Assembly (NCBI RefSeq): GCF_029227915.1 | Contig: NC_079880.1 | Coordinates: forward strand, 31,305,501 to 31,369,500 | Reading direction: 5' to 3' | DNA from: Hydractinia symbiolongicarpus | Lineage: Eukaryota; Cnidaria; Hydrozoa; Anthoathecata; Hydractiniidae | Length of the DNA: 64,000 bases | Shown: positions 36,626-51,100 of the stretch, one piece after another | How positions within the stretch are numbered: position 1 is the stretch's first letter | Layout of the letters: every line of letters begins with the position of its first letter | Translations under genes and position numbers: made by a program | Notes under the pieces: generated by a model | The model's database searches: none | Told to the model about the DNA's origin: nothing | Seen by the model: only the letters and a program-made list of their open reading frames with translations

Positions 36626-36915
36626 AACTGTTTTGAAATATTCTATTTTTAACAGCTGTTATACCAAACTGAATAGTAAAAAGTAAGGCTCTAGCTAGCT
36701 AGCTAGCCTTCAAAATCTTCGTTCCTAGCCAAAAATTCTAAAACTGGTGCGTTTACTGTACTTAGCTGAAAAACATGAAAATATATTTACTTAACATTAA
36801 AAACAAACATAAAACAAATATTGAAAAAATATAAAGCTTTTAGAAGATAAAAAAGTCAAACAGGCCTACAAACCTTCCACACACTGACCACACATTGCAC
36901 ATGACTATTTTCAAA

Positions 36916-37021
36916 ATCAAAATGGCCTTCGTTCATTCAGCCGCAAAAATCTTGAATTGTTTTTTTTAAGTATCAAAATGGCCTTCGTTCATTCAGCCGC
37001 GAAAATATATTGAATTGTTTT
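36916..37021 (+). repeat. 56-bp tandem duplication
   Basis: ATCAAAATGGCCTTCGTTCA... occurs at 36,916 and again at 36,972, almost identical, next to the long-TIR element. Confidence 0.65.
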
Positions 37022-37029
37022 TTATGAGG

Positions 37030-37905
37030 GGGGATTCCGTGCATTCGGTCGTCCGTTTTAGGCGTTCGTTTTACTCGTTTGCGCATTCGGGCGTTCATTT
37101 TAGGCGTTCGTTTTAGGCATTCGTGTGAACTGTTGTCCGTTTAAGGCATTCGTTTTAGTCGTCTGTTTTAGGCGTCCATTTTGGCGGTTGGTTTTAGGCG
37201 TTGGTTTCAGGCGTTGCCAATGGAGAAAACTATCGGTTAAACACAGAACTGGTCTTGAAAATATATAAAAATATTAGTCTGACTATCTAACAGGGTTAAA
37301 CAACATGGCGGCTGCATTTACTTCGTTGGTATGTTACATTTATGAAGTTGTTTTGAAAAACAATAATGTGAATAATAATTGTAATCTCTATTGTTTCAGC
37401 AAAACAAAACAAATTTTTGCGATTTCTTGTTTTAGACCTGTACCAATGAGTTAATTAACCACAGAAAAGAATGTCACTGTGTCACTAAACTTGATTTCAA
37501 AATAATTTTACATACATTAAATATTTTTCAAAAGTACAGAAGGTAAAGCTATGGTAAGGAAAAGAAGAATGCATTTCCACTCACTTGATTTACATAGCTC
37601 CATTTTCGCATATCTCCCATGTCATTCACAGCAAACATCAACGATGGAGTTCAAAATTCAAGTAATAAATCAAGGACTGGTTCTGCAAAATACTTAAAAA
37701 CTGAGAAGTCAATCTCGCGATCACCAAAACAATCAAACGATTCCGCGAACGCCTGAAACCAACGCCTAAAATCAACCGCTAAAACGGACACCTAAAACGA
37801 ACGACTAAAACGAATGCCTTTAACGGACGAAAGTTCACACGAATGCCTAAAACGAACGCCTAAAACAAACGACCGAATGCACGGAATTTTGACCCGGATC
37901 CCTCC
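37030..37905. mobile_element. Element with ~180-bp inverted ends built from GGCGTTCGTTTTA repeats
   Basis: The left end (37,030-37,215) has about ten variants of TTTTAGGCGTTCG. The right end (37,735-37,905) has the complementary CGAACGCCTAAAA words in mirrored order, including the outermost words CCGTGCATTCGGTCG and CGACCGAATGCACGG. The interior is AT-rich without a transposase, so the element is non-autonomous. Confidence 0.65.
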
Positions 37906-37999
37906 TCGTAGTTTTTTTAGGCAAAAATCTTGGATTCTTTCTAGTCGCGAAAATCGTGGATTATTTTTTTTAAAGAATCAGGCGTCGTGATTAGCGTAC

Positions 38000-38987
38000 T
38001 ACGCGCGAGTGGTGAAAACAAAGCCGGCAAAAATATATCGCATGTAGTATGGGTGCGCATTTTAAAAATTTTTGTATTTCCGCCACGGGACACGGCTTTC
38101 GCGGACACACAGTCAAACGACGGCTATTATTAAAGAGATAGAAAGTGTTGCAGAGCGGGGGACAGGGTCCCCTAGGTTCGCAAGCGAGTTCCACGTGCTC
38201 CATAGTAATCGATCAAATTGTTTCATCTTCGCCAAAGTGAATTTTTTTTAATTTGATGAAACATATCCTGGGACTTTCTGCATTAGCAGTACCGCAGTGT
38301 GTTTCGGACGGAATATTGCATGGGCTAGTGACATATTTCGTTTAGAACCTGAAGTTTTAAATTTTCAATCTTAGGGTGACTTATGCACCATTTATTTTAG
38401 TCTCAAACGCCCATAAGGGCTCTACAATAGGAGTTAAAACATGTGATACCCAATAACTTAATACGTTGAAATTTTCCTACACTTCTGTTGGGAGTTATCT
38501 AGTGCAGTACCAATGCACATTTGTTTTCGCTGCTTATAAAACCCAATCAACTTTTTTATAAAATTAAGAAACAGTATCCACACTGAGAAGTGTAAAAATT
38601 CTAAGAGGTATGTGTGACATTAAAGGGTGAGAGTTACTAATAAAAACAAAATTGTGTAAAAAGGTTTTAATGCAAAAAAAGTTCCCAACGCACTTTTTTT
38701 AACTAAAAGATCAAAGTTATAATCTACAATTGATGTGTGCAACTGCTGTGCAGAAAAATCAATTAGCTTCCTGTCACATCAAAACAGAGTGCTTTGAGCA
38801 AACTTGACAAAATGGAAGTTCTTCCATCTGTTTTTATAGACGTATGGACCTGTTCATTTTGGATTTGGTTTCTTAGTGTGGTGCGGTAACAGCATCTTGT
38901 ATACTGATGTGAGGCTTATCTACTCTTTTTAAGCTATGTGATTAAGTAAGCGTTATATATCGTTTCTCGTGACGCAGCACAGTGTAT
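38000..38987. other. Non-coding stretch downstream of the adenylyl cyclase gene
   Basis: No ORF with recognisable content. AT-rich and likely to hold the 3' untranslated region of the cyclase gene, whose stop is at 38,990; several AATAAA-like words occur but none is decisive. Confidence 0.45.
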
Positions 38988-39152
38988 TTAACTTTCGGAT
39001 TTTTGAAATCTTATCGGCTTACAAAAATCTTGATATGTTCGCGTGATAAGCATATACGTTAAGAGTCTTCCTTTCCCCTTTATATTAACATATCCTCTTT
39101 GCTCGAACTCAAATCCACGATCTTTCAACACTTCGTAAGTATTTTTCAGTAC
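38988..39152 (-). CDS. Adenylyl cyclase terminal exon
   Basis: [32 protein letters not shown], with the Lys of KGKG that contacts ATP phosphates, then a short tail and TAA at 38,988-38,990. Acceptor ctttag. Confidence 0.88.
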   Translation of the reverse strand, partial: VLKNTYEVLKDRGFEFEQRGYVNIKGKGRLLTYMLITRTYQDFCKPIRFQKSES

Positions 39153-42100
39153 CTAAAGCAACAACTGGTTTATGATATCGGCTACCGGTTATTGGATAGG
39201 AAAAACGAAAATGTAAGGGAAGCTAAAATGGATCATCAGTTTGCTTCTTTTCACATGTAAGCGCAAATGTTTGATATCAACACGTTACATTTTCGCATTG
39301 GCACCGTTAACTTCAACGTTATTAGTTACGGTTTGTTATTGATCATATTTTTTACAAACAAAAAAACTACCTGAATTGTTCCCGACCTTCCCGTCGATTC
39401 CATCCTACTTGCGATGTTCACAGTGTTACCCCAGATGTCGTAATGAGGTTTTTTTGCCCCTATTACACCCGCAACAACTGGACCGTTTGCTATACCTAAA
39501 AAGTCAAACAATAGTTTTATATTACTTTCTTCATAGTAAATAAACCTGTGGGTTATTCTATAATTGATTGTACAAACGGTATCGCCATTTGCTGTCGGAC
39601 ATTCTGAATTTGAGGTTAAGATTTGCTTTTTGAAAAAGTAAAGAGTACTTTTGGTAGCTACAGCACCAAGCCTTCTTAATTTATATCGTATTCCAATACA
39701 GTCTCTCTATGGAGGAGACAAACGGAACCTCAAAAAAATGTCAACTATCGGTACTTGTTACGTAGAGTTTTTTTAAGTTGTCTTATAGTAGTATGTTTTT
39801 TGATGTTGCTCTTACCTACTCGAAGTTCGAAGTTATTGAATGATTCAATATTGATAGCATCTAACTTATCTCGAAGTGCGAGAGCAAAGTCTGTCAAGTC
39901 AACCAAATGCTGCCACGGATCACCTTTCACAACATCTGGAGAATTTACCTAAATAAAGCCAAAAAGAAACGCAAAAATTGAGTTTTATTTTTTTGATCCA
40001 GCTTCCGCTGCTAGTGCAACTTTGACTGTTTTACATAGTAACACAAGTACATCATAAACAGATATCATTCCTCCTCTTTGTCTCATCACTTTTCTGTTAG
40101 AGATAAAGTGTTATCTTTATTTTCCAGCTGGTTAACACCCGCCCTTCCTTCTTTCTTGGTTAACGTAAAAAGAAGATCGTTTATGCTCATTAAAAAAACC
40201 GCCATTCTACCTCCTTATCAATCAAACCAGAGGCTGCCATATAGCAACTATTCACGGTTTTAATCTTTTCAATCAGACTGAACCTTGGTTCTTGCAAAAC
40301 CTAAAAGGTAACATCAGTACACATAATCGGATATATTTGACAGTAAAAGCAAAAAAAAGTGCTTTATTAAAAGATGAACAAATAATGAATGAAAAGCTTT
40401 TTTCTTACTCCACGATTTGTCAGACCAATGTACTTTACTATGCTTGCTTTACAAAATCATCAATGAAAATTGTTTACCTCGTCAAAATCAGAGATGATTT
40501 CATTCAGAACACGCATGCATTCTATACCACCTTTGTTGTAACTTTCCTCTGTGTAGAAACTTGCGAAGTTCGGAATAGACGCAAAAATAACCCCAACTGA
40601 TTGGTAGGATCTACTGTAGAGTTCCTACAAATAACCGTATTACTCTAATTTAAATCTTAGTACGTGTAAGCATTTTTTACATGGGGCTTAGTGTTTTATT
40701 CTCGTTGTTTGAGTCTTTTGAGCACTAATGCTACCTGAACAATTACTTTGTCAGTCCTGACATGTTGCGCTGCATATTTTTTTTTATATCTATGTGAGTT
40801 CTCCAAAAGTTGTACTCATGTCCAGGCCTTAAGCAAAAAAGAAGGGATGGCTTGAGTCGAAAATCAAAAGCTACATACGGTTTCATCCTTGTTATCTATC
40901 TTTAGAAAATGATCAATCACGTGAATTGGCAGGATATTTTGCATCAACCGCTCGTTTCGGTGTCGTAAGTTTTCAACGCCTTCCTTATTGTCTAGAGCCT
41001 AATGTTTACAAAGGTTAAATCACTCGAGAAATTTGAAAAAAGAACATATTGTGTTGTGATGAAATAACTTACTTCTTTTTTCCACAACATTAATACTCGC
41101 GAAGTACCCTCGGACTAAAGAAAGGGAACTGCTGATTGAGCAAACAAAGAAACAAAAAAAACAAAAAAACAAAGAAACAAAAAAACAAAAATAAATGAAC
41201 AAACAAGGCTATCATACCTGTCTTGAATGAAAAGATATCACAAGGAAGTAGAAAATAAACTCCAAACTCAGCACAAGTTTCGTGTCTAATATGGACCTGC
41301 ATTAAAAAAGGTTTATAAAGTGTGACGAAAGTACTTGAATTCATTCATAACTACTTTCTCTTTCAACCCCCTTGTCTCTATTCACCCTTTCCTCTAATTG
41401 TTAAAAAATCATCATTCATTGTGTGATACAATGAAGACAGGACTACTCACTTGTTCTTAGTGATGATGTCGACTCGGTTAAAGTTGTCTTGGATGATGAC
41501 ATAATGCAGTATGGTGTACGTAATCGTCGTGAGGAACAAGAGAGAAATCCTCATTAGAAATGACAACTGTATTAAAGTTGAAATTACCAACGCGATTAAT
41601 ATCCCCTGATATGAGTAATACTAAAATGTAAAGCAAAATATGTAGAAACAGTATTGTGAGACAGTGAATACTTTTTGGAAGGGTAAAAAGATGACAGATA
41701 AATTAAGGTTTAGTAACAAATGCAAGAATATAATTGAATATACAATGTCGGAGGAATTAAGATAAAAATCCAAATGTTATACCATCGGATAGCAGGCTTG
41801 TTCGTCTTTAACAGAGTTTGTGAATATCTAAGAAAACAATAACAGCACGTTTTTATGGGTGTAGCGATAACGACAAGTTTTTTTATGTGTGGTAATAAGC
41901 ACAAGTTTTTTTGTGTGTGGTAATAAGCACAAGTTTTTCTATGTGTGGTAATAACCGCAAGTTTTTTTGTGTGTGGTAATAACCGCAAGTTTTTTTATGT
42001 GTGGTAATAAGCACAAGTATTTTTGTGTGTGGTAATAAGCACAAGTATTTTTATGTGTGGTAATAACCGCAAGTATTTTTATGTGTGGTAATAAGCACAA

Positions 42101-45100
42101 GTTTTTTATGTGTGGTAATAACCGCAAGTTTTTTTATGTGTGGTAATAACCGCAAGTTTTTTTGTGTGTGGTAATAACCGCAAGTTTTTTTATGTGTGGT
42201 AATAAGCACAAGTATTTTTGTGTGTGGTAATAAGCACAAGTATTTTTATGTGTGGTAATAACCGCAAGTATTTTTATGTGTGGTAATAAGCACAAGTTTT
42301 TTATGTGTGGTAATAACCGCAAGTTTTTTTATGTGTGGTAATAACCGCAAGTTTTTTTGTGTGTGGTAATAACCGCAAGTTTTTTATGTGTGGTAATAAC
42401 CGCAAGTATTTTTGTGTGTGGTAATAAGCACAAGTTTTTTATGTGTGGTAATAAGCACAAGTTTTTTATGTGTGGTAATAAGCACAAGTTTTTTATGTGT
42501 GGTAATAACCGCAAGTATTTTTGTGTGTGGTAATAAGCACAAGTTTTTTTGTGTGTGGTAATAAGCACAAGTTTTTTTGTGTGTGGTAATAACCGCAAGT
42601 TTTTTATGTGTGGTAATAACCGCAAGTTTTTTTGTGTGTGGTAATAACCGCAAGTTTTTTTATGTGTGGTAATAAGCACAAGTTTTTTATGTGTGGTAAT
42701 AACCGCAAGTATTTTTGTGTGTGGTAATAACCGCAAGTTTTTTTATGTGTGGTAATAAGCACAAGTTTTTTATGTGTGGTAATAACCGCAAGTATTTTTG
42801 TGTGTGGTAATAAGCACAAGTTTTTTATGTGTGGTAATAACTGCAAGTATTTTTGTGTGTGGTAATAAGCGCAAGTTTTTTTGTGTGTGGTAATAAGCAC
42901 AAGTTTTTTTATGTGTGGTAATAACCGCAAGTATTTTTATGTGTGGTAATAACCGCAAGTATTTTTATGTGTGGTAATAAGCACAAGTTTTTTTATGTGT
43001 GGTAATAACCGCAAGTTTTTTATGTGTGGTAATAACCGCAAGTATTTTTATGTGTGGTAATAAGCACAAGTTTTTTATGTGTGGTAATAACCGCAAGTAT
43101 TTTTGTGTGTGGTAATAACCGCAAGTTTTTTTATGTGTGGTAATAAGCACAAGTTTTTTATGTGTGGTAATAAGCACAAGTATTTTTGTGTGTGGTAATA
43201 ACTGCAAGTATTTTTGTGTGTGGTAATAAGCACAAGTTTTTTTATGTGTGGTAATAAGCACAAGTTTTTTTATGTGTGGTAATAAGCGCAAGTTTTTTTA
43301 TGTGTGGTAATAACCGCAAGTATTTTTGTGTGTGGTAATAACTGCAAGTTTTTTATGTGTGGTAATAAGCACAAGTATTTTTATGTGTGGTAATAACCGC
43401 AAGTATTTTTATGTGTGGTAATAACCGCAAGTATTTTTGTGTGTGGTAATAAGCACAAGTTTTTTTATGTGTGGTAATAAGCACAAGTTTTTTATGTGTG
43501 GTAATAACCGCAAGTATTTTTGTGTGTGGTAATAACCGCAAGTATTTTTGTGTGTGGTAATAAGCACAAGTTTTTCTATGTGTGGTAATAACCGCAAGTT
43601 TTTTTGTGTGTGGTAATAACCGCAAGTATTTTTATGTGTGGTAATAAGCACAAGTTTTTTTATGTGTGGTAATAACCGCAAGTATTTTTATGTGTGGTAA
43701 TAAGCACAAGTTTTTTTATGTGTGGTAATAAGCACAAGTTTTTTTATGTGTGGTAATAAGCACAAGTATTTTTATGTGTGGTAATAAGCACAAGTTTTTT
43801 TATGTGTGGTAATAAGCACAAGTTTTTTTATGTGTGGTAATAAGCACAAGTTTTTTTATGTGTGGTAATAAGCACAAGTATTTTTGTGTGTGGTAATAAG
43901 CACAAGTATTTTTATGTGTGGTAATAAGCACAAGTTTTTTTATGTGTGGTAATAAGCACAAGTTTTTTTATGTGTGGTAATAAGCACAAGTATTTTTATG
44001 TGTGGTAATAAGCACAAGTTTTTTTATGTGTGGTAATAAGCACAAGTTTTTTTATGTGTGGTAATAAGCACAAGTATTTTTGTGTGTGGTAATAAGCACA
44101 AGTTTTTTATGTGTGGTAATAACTGCAAGTATTTTTGTGTGTGGTAATAACCGCAAGTTTTTTTATGTGTGGTAATAACCGCAACTTTTTTGTGTGTGGT
44201 AAAAACCGCAAGTCTATTTGTGTCATCACATCATTTTAAGGAAAGTGTTGGTGATATAGTTTGAATGGAGAGATAACAAATTTTAGTTTAATTTTGGAAA
44301 GCTATAAGCTGTTTATTTAAACGTGAACCAAAGAGTCTGGGCAAATGTTAAAAACAAAAAATAACTCCTAGTTTTCTGCGTACTGTCGGGGTGGGCGAGA
44401 TGGTCCTGTTTTTATACGTTTTATCTTGAAAGGACAGGCGATGTGAAATCATTTTTGAGTAATCGTTAATGAAGGTTTTATGCAGGTGCTTGAAATATCT
44501 ATTGTTTAAAAATATAGGAAAGTAAGTTACGTCTCTGTGCCACAAAGTGTTAGTGGTTAAAAGTGAAAATAGTGGTGTTTCATATCTCTGTGTTATAAAT
44601 TTCTAAAGCGGTTTATAAATATATTCATTTAAAAATAAACTCATTCTTTGGACTTCTTCTGTTTTTTTTTTTTCTTTACATTTTTTTTTTAATTTTAAAG
44701 GAGCACTCAATACACTCACCACATCCAGCATTTCAGCAAAAATAACAATGATCACGCTTACGAAGGTGGTGACGTCACGCACCGGGGCGAAATAATGAAA
44801 CAAATTTGATAGTCGTAATAAGCTTGACGGTATTGACTAAAAATGAAAGTAGAGATTTTAAAAGATTTGTGACAAGGTAAGAAACCAATAATGTGGAGAT
44901 TGTTATTTTGCAACGCACCACCATACAACATCTGAGTTTTGCTGTTAGCTTTTCTCAAAACGAACTAAATCAAAACATTGTAGTTGGTGTATTACAGTTA
45001 TAAAGCTTTAAATTAGCATCCAATGAAGCGTTGCTTTCATTGATGCAACATATTTTTTTTTATTATGCAGCACCAAAATGAATGAATATCACACGAACGC

Positions 45101-48100
45101 AGTATTTAATGGGCCACATCAACAAGTTACCACAACAAAAAACAGTTACCTGCGAATACCGTCCTATCCAAGTTAATATCCAAAACACTAACAACAGCAA
45201 AAAGCTGCAGCCGAACGTGACGTAATTCATAATTTTCCTAAAAATAAAAGTCCATTGTTACAAAGTAAATATATGAATGGTAATTCAAATCTTGGTGTTA
45301 CAAAGTGTTAGAGTTTAAAAGTGAAAATAGTCGTGACTTACATCTCTGTGTTACAAAGTGTTAGTGGTTAAAAGTGAAAAAAGTGGTGATTTAGATCATT
45401 ATGTAGTTGACTTTTGAACTGTCTTGAGGTGTACAAAATTAAGCGTTTTGACGCTGCAATATGAGTTACAGATATTTCTAAACATTTAGTCCATCTAGGT
45501 AACACCAAAACTTATTGCAAACTGAGGCACTTACATCCTGAATGAGGTCCATGTTACTGTGTTTATATTTCAAACGTACCTACTTATAATTGGATTGCAT
45601 AATAAGTAGGCTTCTCTTGTTAAACACTCCTTTTTGTTAAGCCTCTCCCAAAAGTGGCATTTATCTGAATACATGGCCGCTTTATTGACTCATTCTATCA
45701 AGTCAGTAGCCGGGTTAACCGGCAATTAAGCCGAGTTAATCGGTACTTAAGATTAAAAATACCTTTTTTATAATGCTTATTTATTTTAATGCTTATTCAA
45801 AATAAGCGAAAGTATATTAAATGATCTTAATAGAAAAATCTTAGACATAACGCCCCTCGAACAAACGACCCCTTAAATATCTAAAAGAATAATAAATGCC
45901 ACGAACGCTTTTTATTAAGGCATTCTTGGCGCAGCTCGCATTAGATTTTTTTTCTAAGATTGACGGCTGTGTTTGGCAGTTTTAAGAGAAGTCAAGTTAT
46001 AAGCATTTGTAGACGTAAGTCTGTCTCATCCACCAAGAAAGAGGTAATGGAAATAAAGTTCATAGAGCGCAGAGTTTTAAACGCTAGGAGCTGCGTCCAA
46101 TAATATTTTTGATGGTGTGCTTCATAAATTCATACAAGTGATATAAACTTACTGTGAATGCAATACGGCTTCAACAAGTAAACTAAAGATTGTCACCAAC
46201 AAAGGCCCAGCCAATGATATTAAACAAAATATTTTTTTCTCGCGATAGTACTAAAGTAAAACCAAGAAGAGTATTTTAATGCAACTTAATGAACAAAATA
46301 GTGACTGTCCCCAACACGGTTGCATTAAAAACATTTGATCTCTGTTTCTGAGGTGTTTTGACATCCGTCGGCCCGGTAACATGCTTTTTTCGGAAAAAGA
46401 GATTTTTAGGAACGTCGAATAGAAAAAACACTAGCTGGGAACATCTTTCCTTGCATTTGGTGATGGAATTAGGAAGAAACACACACACAGCCAAAAAATT
46501 GAATGATTTAAATTAATAAATCAATAAAAACAAACACGGTTACCTCCACCTCAGCTTTACTATCCTTAAATTTCAACGTCATGATATTTGCAACGTCTTT
46601 TAATCTGAACGAATTATTAAAATCTTTATAAGCAACAATTTTGTAAGTAATACCAGGCTCAATTCAGCGATTAAGCAACCCTCCAATCTCGATGCCAGGA
46701 AAATTACTTTCTCTATTCTCCTATATCGATCCCAAGGCATGTAACGTCCTTCAATGTGATGATGAAACGTGTACTCTTCATATAAAAAAGGCTACACACG
46801 CAAAGCTCCTATTTGCTAAACACCTCTGCTGCAAATCTATGCAACTGCTTTTTTACTCTCTGTTTACACAAACCTATGTAACATTTAACATGGACAAAAT
46901 CTGAAATGTAATTATCAATGTCAAGTGCGACACAATATGTTTCAAAAACTGTTACCCTTACTCTGAATTTCTATGTTCTAGTGCAGCAGCCAACATGGTG
47001 TTGATACGTTCTTCTTCTCTGAAAAACAAACAAAAACATTTTAGAAACGTCTCATTGCAATGAATTAAAACAGTTCATGGTTGTCGTTATGATGGTGTAA
47101 GATCACAACGTGTAACATCGTAACACGTTTTTACAGTATACTATCAACTAATGTCGTAACTCCCTAAGTGATTATAATTTTTAACTTACGGGTTTTGTGT
47201 GGATGTGTGCGTTCCATGCATAGTTCCTGAAGTCATCTAAAAAAATCGGTCAACATCTTACTAGGAGAGACCAAATGCGAATTTCACATGTCAACTATCT
47301 GCAACGATTTAAGTTCGACTTTTCAATTACATACGTTGTTTAAAATAATTTTATAGCCGACAGAATAGCTTATTCTATGTTGTGAATTTATCCTTCGAAT
47401 ATATACTTCCTGAATGTATTTTAGGTTTAGACATTGTAAAAGCGCCTTGGGGAATGTTTACTTGGAGCGGGACCAAATCGAGTAAATTTCTCAAACGGGT
47501 TGATGACGTCATCAACAAACCTCTAAACCACAATATTTTCGTAACCTTTTGTCAAAAGTACACGATCCTATTTTACATTTTCTTAGGCGTTAGTCGGAAA
47601 TATATAGTCATAAACATTATTTTAATCAGTGTTTTAAGCTCTACACTATAAAAGCAACGGGTAAACAAACTTTCCAAAAGAGTTTTTGTGTATTTACAGG
47701 TCCTTGCTGACGTCATCAAAATTTAAGTGACCGTTATCTCTTCCATTTTTCTCCTGTCTAAGTGGATTTTTCCACGGCCTTAACGACTAGTGTATTATGA
47801 AAAAAAGATGTGCTGTACAAAGTAGATGTGGCGTAGCAAAGAAGATAAGACGTAGCAATGAAGGTGTGAAGCAGCAAAGAAGAAGAGACATAGAAAAGGT
47901 CACGTGATGTAGCAAAGAAGATAAGACGTAGCATTGAAGATGTCACGTAGCAGAGAAGATGTGACGTAGCAATGAAAATGTGACGTAGCAATCTTTCTGC
48001 TCACCTCATCACAGACTGTTGTTTCCACCTCACTCGCCTCTGCGACACTTTCTATGCTCATTTTATGCGACACTCGAGAAAATGCGTTGGAAAGCTTAGA

Positions 48101-51100
48101 AAAAGCTCCTGAATTGCTATTTTCGTGCTCGGAATGTCCTCTTCGCTTTCTTTGTACCATTATTACCTAAAAGTAGAAGCGTCTTGCAATGTGGTAAACC
48201 GAACTTTAAATGTTTTTACAAATTGGTTCTCAATTTCACTAAGCTTGGGAAGAAAGTTGATATAAGATGCTAAAAATGAGAAAATAATTAGAGTAGTGCA
48301 TCCTCGTTTCCGGGTCCTTTTTAATTCTGAGCTGTTCATATCAAATTTATTAAAACAACAAAACTAAGAGTAGTTAGGAGTAAGGAGTAGTGAAAGACAT
48401 GCACACGCGCGTGCGCGTTCGCAAGGAGATGTTTTAATACGTCAACTCACAGCCCGCTTCATACTTCCAGTATTCTTTTTCTCCGTTAATCTTCTTTTCG
48501 CGTTTCTTATCAAATACGTCTTTACATCATTTTCTTTCAAATAATCATTCCTTTCGGCCCCGTACCCTTCGTCAACTTCATAGGAATCTTTGATTAGTTG
48601 ATACGTCTCTTCTGTTACGTGGACACGACTAGTAATTGAATTTGAGAAGTGGCTTACTTAAAATATCCCAAAAATTCTTCGTTGTGCTTCGACAGGATAT
48701 AAATCTTATTTTCAACTTACCCTGGAACGCCACCGGATTCCATCTTGTTAGCAAGGGTGACATCGTTTGACCATACATCAAATTGCCACTTCATTTGACC
48801 AAGGATACCAGCCAACACATGACCAGAATGAATTCCAACACGCATGTCCAAAACACTAACTTTTGTTTGTTCTCGTACTTTCCTGAAAAGCATCTCTTAG
48901 TTAAAAAAATTAACTTTTTCCCTACTTAAATCTTGGGGAAATTAAACATCGCCCTAAGTTTGTTCATAAAAACGCCACTTGTAAACTTTGGTTATATCAA
49001 TCTAAGCATGTGGCCGTGTTAAGTTCCGTAAAAGGTTAAATAAACGCCCTAGGGCGTTACTGAAATTTTTAAAACTTTACCAGAAGCTTTTTTGTGTTGA
49101 GAGGGTTGTTCATTTAGAAACGTTTTTTTGAGCAAATTATTTTAATTTAATCGCAATGATGTTTTGTGGTCAAAGCGCTTACTTTATATGCTGCACCATG
49201 GCCAAGCCCATTTCAACCGAGTTCTCAGCATGCGACATGTTATTTTGTTCAACTTCTTCATCGCTCAAACCACTGATGCAGTAATAACAATCTCCTAAAA
49301 TCTTGATCCTTTGGCAATAATTGCGCTAGAAGAGAAAGTGCGTATAGATAAAATCCAATGAAATCAGAGGGTGTATACAATGTATATAAAGTATACGAGG
49401 TTAAAGAATGTATTAATCAGATGATTTTTGGACCAACCTTGGCAAGCTTGTCAAAGTTTGCAAATAACTCGTTCAACATAATTATAAGTTCTTCTGCAGT
49501 CACTGTAGACGCATATTCTGTGAAGCCCACAATATCGGCGAATAATATGCTAAATTGTACCATAAAATCAACAACGTTGTTTACAGGTATAACCTTTCTT
49601 GTCGTGTCTGCAGATGCTTTAAGAATGCACATAAACATACCTGCACCTATCGTGACTTTGGATGTAAATTTTTTTGAATCCAACATTTTCGCTAAACACA
49701 GTTCCATCATGCTTCATGTCTTCAATGATTTTTTGAGCCAAAGTGGGAGGCAGAACAGACTGTAACAAACGCCTCTAAAAAATCGGATACAAATAGTTAG
49801 GAGGAAATGAATGGAAAGGAAACATGTTTTAAACAAAGTGATCCTCTTTGAAAAGAACAATGATTGCGGGGAATACCCAGTGTGGCCAATCTCGTCATCT
49901 GAGTTTTTTATAAAGTAAATAAGCCTTAAGAAAAAGATTGATACTGCAGCCTAAAAATCAATTTTGTCTTAGATTTATAAGTTTAGTGACGAGGTAAAAT
50001 TAAAATGTAGTGTTTCTCAGGTAGCATTTACGTAAAACTGACATGAGATTTACCTGAAATGAGATTTCAAGCCGATATGAAATATCGTTGTGATTACACG
50101 AAGTTCTTTATATCGGGGTTGTGTGAGCTGCCCATGCTCCATAATTTTGTACATATGTGCAATAGCTATTTGCGCATGCGCAATAGCTTTGTGCACATGT
50201 GCAATAGTTTCATTTCGGGCAAATCGTGTTTACTTGAATATATTGCGGACGAAATAAAATCAACGCCGAAATGAGTTTCATTTCTCCTGAAATCATCGAA
50301 ATGGAATTTTAATTTTGCACCTGCTTGTATTTATTTTTCAGCAGACGAACTTCCGATTTACATGGTTAATGGCAGTAAATTTTGGTCCATGGGAATTTTG
50401 TGCCTATTAACATTTTTTGCATGACATTATTTTACGTCAAAATTTTACGTTGAAATTTGTCGGAGGTAAGAAAGATTATGTAATAGAACACTGAATTCAA
50501 AATTAGGTGTTTTTTTGTCTGTATAAAAAGTTTCTGAGAAAAAAGTAAACAAGAAATAAAAATGCACAAAAGTGACGAAATTTTTTCCGGTGAATGATTT
50601 TGTTTAAAGAAAATTTTGTCAAGTATTTTTCAAATGTAACATGAGAGTTCATCAAACAGACCTGGTTTTTCTCTTCTTTCTCAAAAGATAATTTGACTTG
50701 AATAGCTTCTCTTGTCTCTAAGAAGGAGCGCCTTTGATTGACATCTGTTACGAGATAATTCATAACACCTATCATATTGACGGCCAAAAATAACAGTTGA
50801 TTAGACACAATCTAGAATAAAAGCATGAATTGATGACTTTTAATGAGTAAGTGGTGGTTGTGACAGTGTCACAAAACCGACAGTAAAGTAATAGTTTAGA
50901 ATCGCAGTATTCGAAAAGGAACAGTTATAAGGCGTTGTGAATTGAGATTTTGCTACATTTGTGCAAAATTCATCGCGTTGCGAACTACAAAAAAATCAAC
51001 AGCCTAATTTTAATCAGCTTAATTCAAATCAAAACACTCCCTTCATATTACAGTCTTACTTTTAAGGTAAGTAAGAAATGAACGACCAAGTGTGTTTTAC

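Noticed and set aside
41710-43681. Long minus-strand ORFs encoding [17 protein letters not shown]-type repeats
   Set aside because: They occur in all three frames of the 28-bp satellite because the unit has no stop on that strand; this is not a protein gene.
41846-44215. CRISPR-like array
   Set aside because: The whole 28-bp unit repeats with no unique spacers, the DNA is from an animal, and no cas-type gene is present.
50059-50274. 71-residue ORF with HMCNS repeats
   Set aside because: It results from a short TGCGCATGCGCAATAG-type repeat inside a cyclase intron; no sign of coding selection.
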